From Petrotoga sp. UBA5851 (lineage in GTDB: Bacteria; Thermotogota; Thermotogae; Petrotogales; Petrotogaceae), in the NCBI GenBank assembly GCA_002431635.1, contig DJGH01000025.1, forward strand, positions 2,323 through 18,469: 16,147 bases of DNA. Direction: 5' to 3'. Within the stretch, counting starts at the first letter, position 1; the number at the start of each line of letters is the position of its first letter. Both the position numbers and the translations under genes were made by a program. Positions 13,428 to 16,147 of this stretch are shown one piece after another. Under the pieces are notes generated by a model. It saw only the letters and a program-made list of their open reading frames with translations. It had not been told where the DNA came from and ran no database searches.

Positions 13428-14677
13428 ATACTCACCTCGTATAAAAAAGGAAGTTTTAGCTTTTTGGGCTTGTTCTCGGCTTTAGACATAAGAAAAGTTC
13501 TGATGATAAAAGGATCGGTGCAAAGATCAGAAATTTTTCTGCCGTTGCATGTAATAAAAAACCTTGCACGTTTAAGGACTACGCCGAATTTCTTAAGATC
13601 ATCAGGCATTATTTTACCGTATTTTCTCGCATTGAGTATTTTTAATATACTTTTCACACCCATTCCTGGAACTCTTAACAGTTGATCGTATCCTGCCCTA
13701 TTAACCTCCAGCGGGAAGAACTCCATATGTCTTAATGCCCACGAGCTTTTGGGATCAATTTCTTCATCAAGATACGGAAACGAACTGTCAAGTATTTCAT
13801 CAGCATTGAACCTGTAAAATCTCAAGAGCCAATCGGCCTGATAAAGGCGATTTTCTCTCCTGAGCGGCGGATATGCAAGAACAGGAAGCCTGTCATCACT
13901 GTTGTTGGTATGAATATAGGCAGAGTAGTACACCCGCTTCATACTGAATTTCTTATAAAGGCCTTCAGCCAGTTTTATAATCTGAAGATCATTGTCGGGC
14001 GTAGCTCCTACAATAAGCTGTGTACTCTGTCCTCCTGGTATAAAAAGCGGTGCTTTCCTGTATTTTTGGCGTTCCTGTGTGTTTTCAAGCCAATTTTTAC
14101 CCATAAAAACCATTGGCTTAAGAATATCTTCCTTTTTTTTATCCGGTGCAAGCATTTTCAAACTGCTTTCAGAAGGAAGCTCAATATTGACACTCATTCT
14201 GTCAGCATACATGCCCGCCTGTCTTATAAGTGAAAGATCTGCACCCGGAATAGCTTTAAGATGAATATAACCATAAAATTTTTCTACTTCACGCAATCTT
14301 TTGACCACACCAAGCATGTGCTCCATGGTAACGTCTGGACTAACAAATACTGCTGAGCTAAGAAAAAGTCCTTCTATATAGTTCCGTTTATAAAAGTTCA
14401 TTGTAAGTTGTACCAGCTCCTGCTGGGTAAAGGATGCCCTTCTGACATCATTGCTCTTTCTGTTTACACAGTAAGCACAATCGTACATACACTGGTTGGA
14501 GAAAAGCACTTTTAAAAGTGAAATGCATCTGCCGTCGTCTGCCCAGCTATGGCATATACCAGCACAGCTTGCATTCCCCATTCCTCCGGAATTTTCACGT
14601 TCACTCCCGGAAGAAGCGCATGATGCATCATACTTTGCTGACTGCGATAGTATCTTTAGCTTTTCAACAATATCCAT
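13424..14677 (-). CDS. Putative DNA modification/repair radical SAM protein (TIGR03916)
   Basis: This 417-residue enzyme should bind a 4Fe-4S cluster through CMYDCAYC at 63-70 (Cys63, Cys67, Cys70) and cleave S-adenosylmethionine to start a radical reaction. The N-terminus has further cysteines at 20, 38, 42 and 51 (SCASSG, SCAGICHS, DGRCIS), conserved in this family and possibly binding a second cluster. RNYIEGLFLSSAV at 98-110 is another family mark. Near the C-terminus, LLRVPGMGVKSILKILNARK at 333-352 is a helix-hairpin-helix DNA-binding motif. Substrate and product are unknown. DNA repair or modification is inferred from this motif and from its conserved DUF4130 partner. The ATG has GGGG 5 bases upstream and a good promoter of its own. 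Its stop overlaps the next start. Confidence 0.93.
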   Translation of the reverse strand: MDIVEKLKILSQSAKYDASCASSGSERENSGGMGNASCAGICHSWADDGRCISLLKVLFSNQCMYDCAYCVNRKSNDVRRASFTQQELVQLTMNFYKRNYIEGLFLSSAVFVSPDVTMEHMLGVVKRLREVEKFYGYIHLKAIPGADLSLIRQAGMYADRMSVNIELPSESSLKMLAPDKKKEDILKPMVFMGKNWLENTQERQKYRKAPLFIPGGQSTQLIVGATPDNDLQIIKLAEGLYKKFSMKRVYYSAYIHTNNSDDRLPVLAYPPLRRENRLYQADWLLRFYRFNADEILDSSFPYLDEEIDPKSSWALRHMEFFPLEVNRAGYDQLLRVPGMGVKSILKILNARKYGKIMPDDLKKFGVVLKRARFFITCNGRKISDLCTDPFIIRTFLMSKAENKPKKLKLPFLYEVSI

Positions 14678-14709
14678 ATTATCCCCGCTCTTCTTTTATG
14701 GTATAATTA

Positions 14710-14738
14710 AGTATACCTTATTTTTCAAGAAAAGTCAA
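14710..14738 (-). promoter_or_regulatory. Sigma70 promoter of the radical-SAM/DUF4130 operon
   Basis: Read on the minus strand, TTGACT (14738-14733) and TATACT (14715-14710) are separated by 17 bases. Transcription should start about 25 bases before the radical-SAM ATG. The first two bases of the -35 belong to the foot of the upstream terminator hairpin. Confidence 0.8.
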
Positions 14739-14758
14739 CCCCTGCATAAGCAGGGGTT
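14728..14758 (-). terminator. Terminator of the MFS exporter gene
   Basis: On the plus strand, AACCCCTGC at 14737-14745 and GCAGGGGTT at 14750-14758 form a perfect 9-bp stem with a 4-base loop. It lies 12 bases after the exporter stop codon. The following minus-strand sequence GACTTTTCTT is only moderately T-rich, so termination may be partial. The other direction has hardly any T-tract. Confidence 0.75.
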
Positions 14759-14770
14759 TATCGGGTAAGC

Positions 14771-16051
14771 TTATTTACTTGCTTGAACCGGGGAAGGCTC
14801 ATCAGAAAAAATTTCTTCTTTCCCAGAAAATATGAAAAGCATAACTACAAAAAACACAATTATATTATCTACCAGATAGATATAATGAACTCCGATTTTA
14901 TCAGAAAGCATTCCTACTATAAATATACCAACAGGCACAGCAATCTGCCCCATAAAATCAAGAACGGAAAAAACTCTGGAACGCATATCCGCAGGAATAA
15001 GCTTTTGCATAATAGTCATAAGCGGTGTATTTATCAGAGCATTGAAAAAGCCCATTACTGCCATTGAAAAAGAAAAGAGCCCAAACATTGCAACTGAGGG
15101 ACCATTTAAAAACATAATGACCGCAGGAAACATAAGAACGGAAGTTGCTAAAAAATAACCTGTCTGGAAAAGCAGTCCCGATTTTATAATCTTTTTACTT
15201 TCCTTTTTTGAAAGCAAAGTAACAAGAGCAAAGTTCCCCAAAAGAATGCCTATAGAGAAAAACATTTCAACAGCACCATACTGGACAGCGTCAAACTTTA
15301 TTGTACTGCGCATCACAAAAGGTATCACCACTGAAAACATAGGCGTACTCATAAAGTTTATAAACATAGCAAACAAAAAAAGTATCATAAGATTTTGAGA
15401 TTTTTTTATAAAACAGAGACCTTCTTTTATATCTTCAAAGAATATTTTTACACTAAGTTTTTTATCTCTGACAACCGGCCTTTTGTAAACTATGAATATT
15501 TCACTTATGGCAGAAAGTACGAACGAAACAGCGTTTATAAGAAAAACTCCACTTATGCCGACTGCTGAATATATGAGACCCCCAACTGCAGGGCCAAGAA
15601 TCCTTGCCGTCCAGTCAAAGGAGCTCACCAAAGAGTTAGCCTTTCTAAGATCACCAGAACGCACAAGATCAGGAAGCATCACAGAACCTGTTGAATAATT
15701 GAATATGGCATCCATAACCGCCAGTATTATCTGCCCGATTATAAGAACAGTTATATTAAGACCACCATAGACACTTACTACCGACATAATAAATATGAGT
15801 ATGCCACGTGCAAAGTCCATATTTACCATGATATGCTTTCGGTTCAGCCTGTCCCCCAATACTCCGGCAATAGGAAGCATTACAAGCATAGGAATAAGCG
15901 AAAACATAGTCACCGTACTCATTATTTTTGCTGATCCTGTAAGATCAAGAATAAACAAAGGTATCGCCATGGCTTGTATACCGCTTCCTAATATTGAAAC
16001 AAATCTTCCCCACACATAAAGAACAAGATTTCTCTTTTCTAAGCTGTTCAT
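14771..16051 (-). CDS. MFS transporter, DHA3-type drug/macrolide exporter-like
   Basis: This 426-residue inner-membrane protein has about 12 hydrophobic helices and a short polar C-terminus. The motif GVLGDRLNRKH at 63-73, between helices 2 and 3, is the MFS motif A, needed for conformational switching. The opening (LYVWGRFVSILGSGIQAMAIPLF) and the central loop after helix 6 (YKRPVV..KKLSVKIFFEDIKEG) match the DHA3 branch (macrolide Mef-type and siderophore EntS-type exporters). It probably expels a small toxic molecule using the proton gradient; the substrate cannot be told. I chose the ATG at 16051-16049 because TCCTCCT on the plus strand (16055-16061), AGGAGGA on the coding strand, lies just upstream; the longer frame to 16102 has no such site. 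It is a single-gene transcript. Confidence 0.9.
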   Translation of the reverse strand: MNSLEKRNLVLYVWGRFVSILGSGIQAMAIPLFILDLTGSAKIMSTVTMFSLIPMLVMLPIAGVLGDRLNRKHIMVNMDFARGILIFIMSVVSVYGGLNITVLIIGQIILAVMDAIFNYSTGSVMLPDLVRSGDLRKANSLVSSFDWTARILGPAVGGLIYSAVGISGVFLINAVSFVLSAISEIFIVYKRPVVRDKKLSVKIFFEDIKEGLCFIKKSQNLMILFLFAMFINFMSTPMFSVVIPFVMRSTIKFDAVQYGAVEMFFSIGILLGNFALVTLLSKKESKKIIKSGLLFQTGYFLATSVLMFPAVIMFLNGPSVAMFGLFSFSMAVMGFFNALINTPLMTIMQKLIPADMRSRVFSVLDFMGQIAVPVGIFIVGMLSDKIGVHYIYLVDNIIVFFVVMLFIFSGKEEIFSDEPSPVQASK

Positions 16052-16054
16052 AAA

Positions 16055-16061
16055 TCCTCCT
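16055..16061 (-). promoter_or_regulatory. Shine-Dalgarno site deciding the MFS exporter start
   Basis: AGGAGGA on the minus strand lies 3 bases before the ATG (about 5 bases from the GGAG core). It fixes the start at 16051. A longer in-frame opening adds 17 residues (MMIKFLLKF...) that would be translated from the promoter's own spacer region, which makes it unlikely. Confidence 0.85.
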
Positions 16062-16089
16062 AAAAATATAATTTTGAATTTCAATAAAA

Positions 16090-16118
16090 ATTTTATCATC
16101 ATTTATTAAAAAAGTCAA
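16090..16118 (-). promoter_or_regulatory. Sigma70 promoter of the MFS exporter gene
   Basis: Read on the minus strand, TTGACT (16118-16113) and TAAAAT (16095-16090) are 17 bases apart. TGA just before the -10 makes an extended -10 (TGATAAAAT). The -35 and its first spacer bases (TTGACTTTT) are identical to those of the radical-SAM promoter. Confidence 0.75.
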
Positions 16119-16147
16119 GTTTTTTAGTAAAATTTTTTATGAAATAA

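Noticed and set aside
13910..14264. Two plus-strand frames of 107 and 90 residues
   Set aside because: They are antisense to the radical-SAM gene, whose motifs are conserved through this stretch.

Overview
The window is ordinary chromosomal DNA of low to moderate GC, densely packed with genes and with clear Shine-Dalgarno sites and sigma70-type promoters. A diderm (outer-membrane) anaerobe is likely: one gene encodes a signal-peptide-bearing, probable outer-membrane beta-barrel protein. The exported hydrolase has a signal peptide ending in ...FSQE, a style common in spirochaetes. I would guess a spirochaete such as a Treponema relative, but no rRNA or marker gene is present to prove it.

Layout. 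(1) 1-2653, + strand: the tail of an upstream gene, a NatB-type ABC-2 permease, a cytosolic feruloyl-esterase-like alpha/beta hydrolase and an AIM24-family protein, closed by a terminator. (2) 2776-3603: an orphan predicted outer-membrane protein. (3) 3697-9083: a six-gene operon with a secreted alpha/beta hydrolase, a YtrA-type GntR repressor, and two ABC ATPase/permease pairs. The overlaps between its transporter genes are tight. Its promoter is very strong, and a 9-bp perfect inverted repeat flanks the -10 box; this is probably the repressor's operator. It ends in a clear terminator. (4) 9167-11212: an M24 metallopeptidase and a 2-hydroxyacid dehydrogenase that looks like an NADPH-preferring glyoxylate/hydroxypyruvate reductase. 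They are closed by a perfect 20-bp terminator stem. (5) 11317-12687: a membrane PAS-GGDEF diguanylate cyclase, whose extended -10 box abuts the terminator stem. (6) Minus strand: an MFS exporter (14771-16051), then a translationally coupled pair, a radical-SAM protein with a helix-hairpin-helix and its DUF4130 partner (14677-12684). The pair converges on the cyclase gene with overlapping stop codons.

The most interesting parts are three. The first is the ytr-like operon, led by an exported hydrolase and controlled by a probable autoregulatory operator. It resembles the Bacillus ytr system, which responds to cell-wall antibiotics, but has a different gene set. The second is the radical-SAM/DUF4130 pair, a widespread putative DNA repair or modification system whose chemistry is unsettled. 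The third is the repeated fusion of terminators with the next promoter. No tRNA, rRNA, CRISPR array, insertion sequence or phage gene was seen. No gene-free stretch exceeds about 125 bases.
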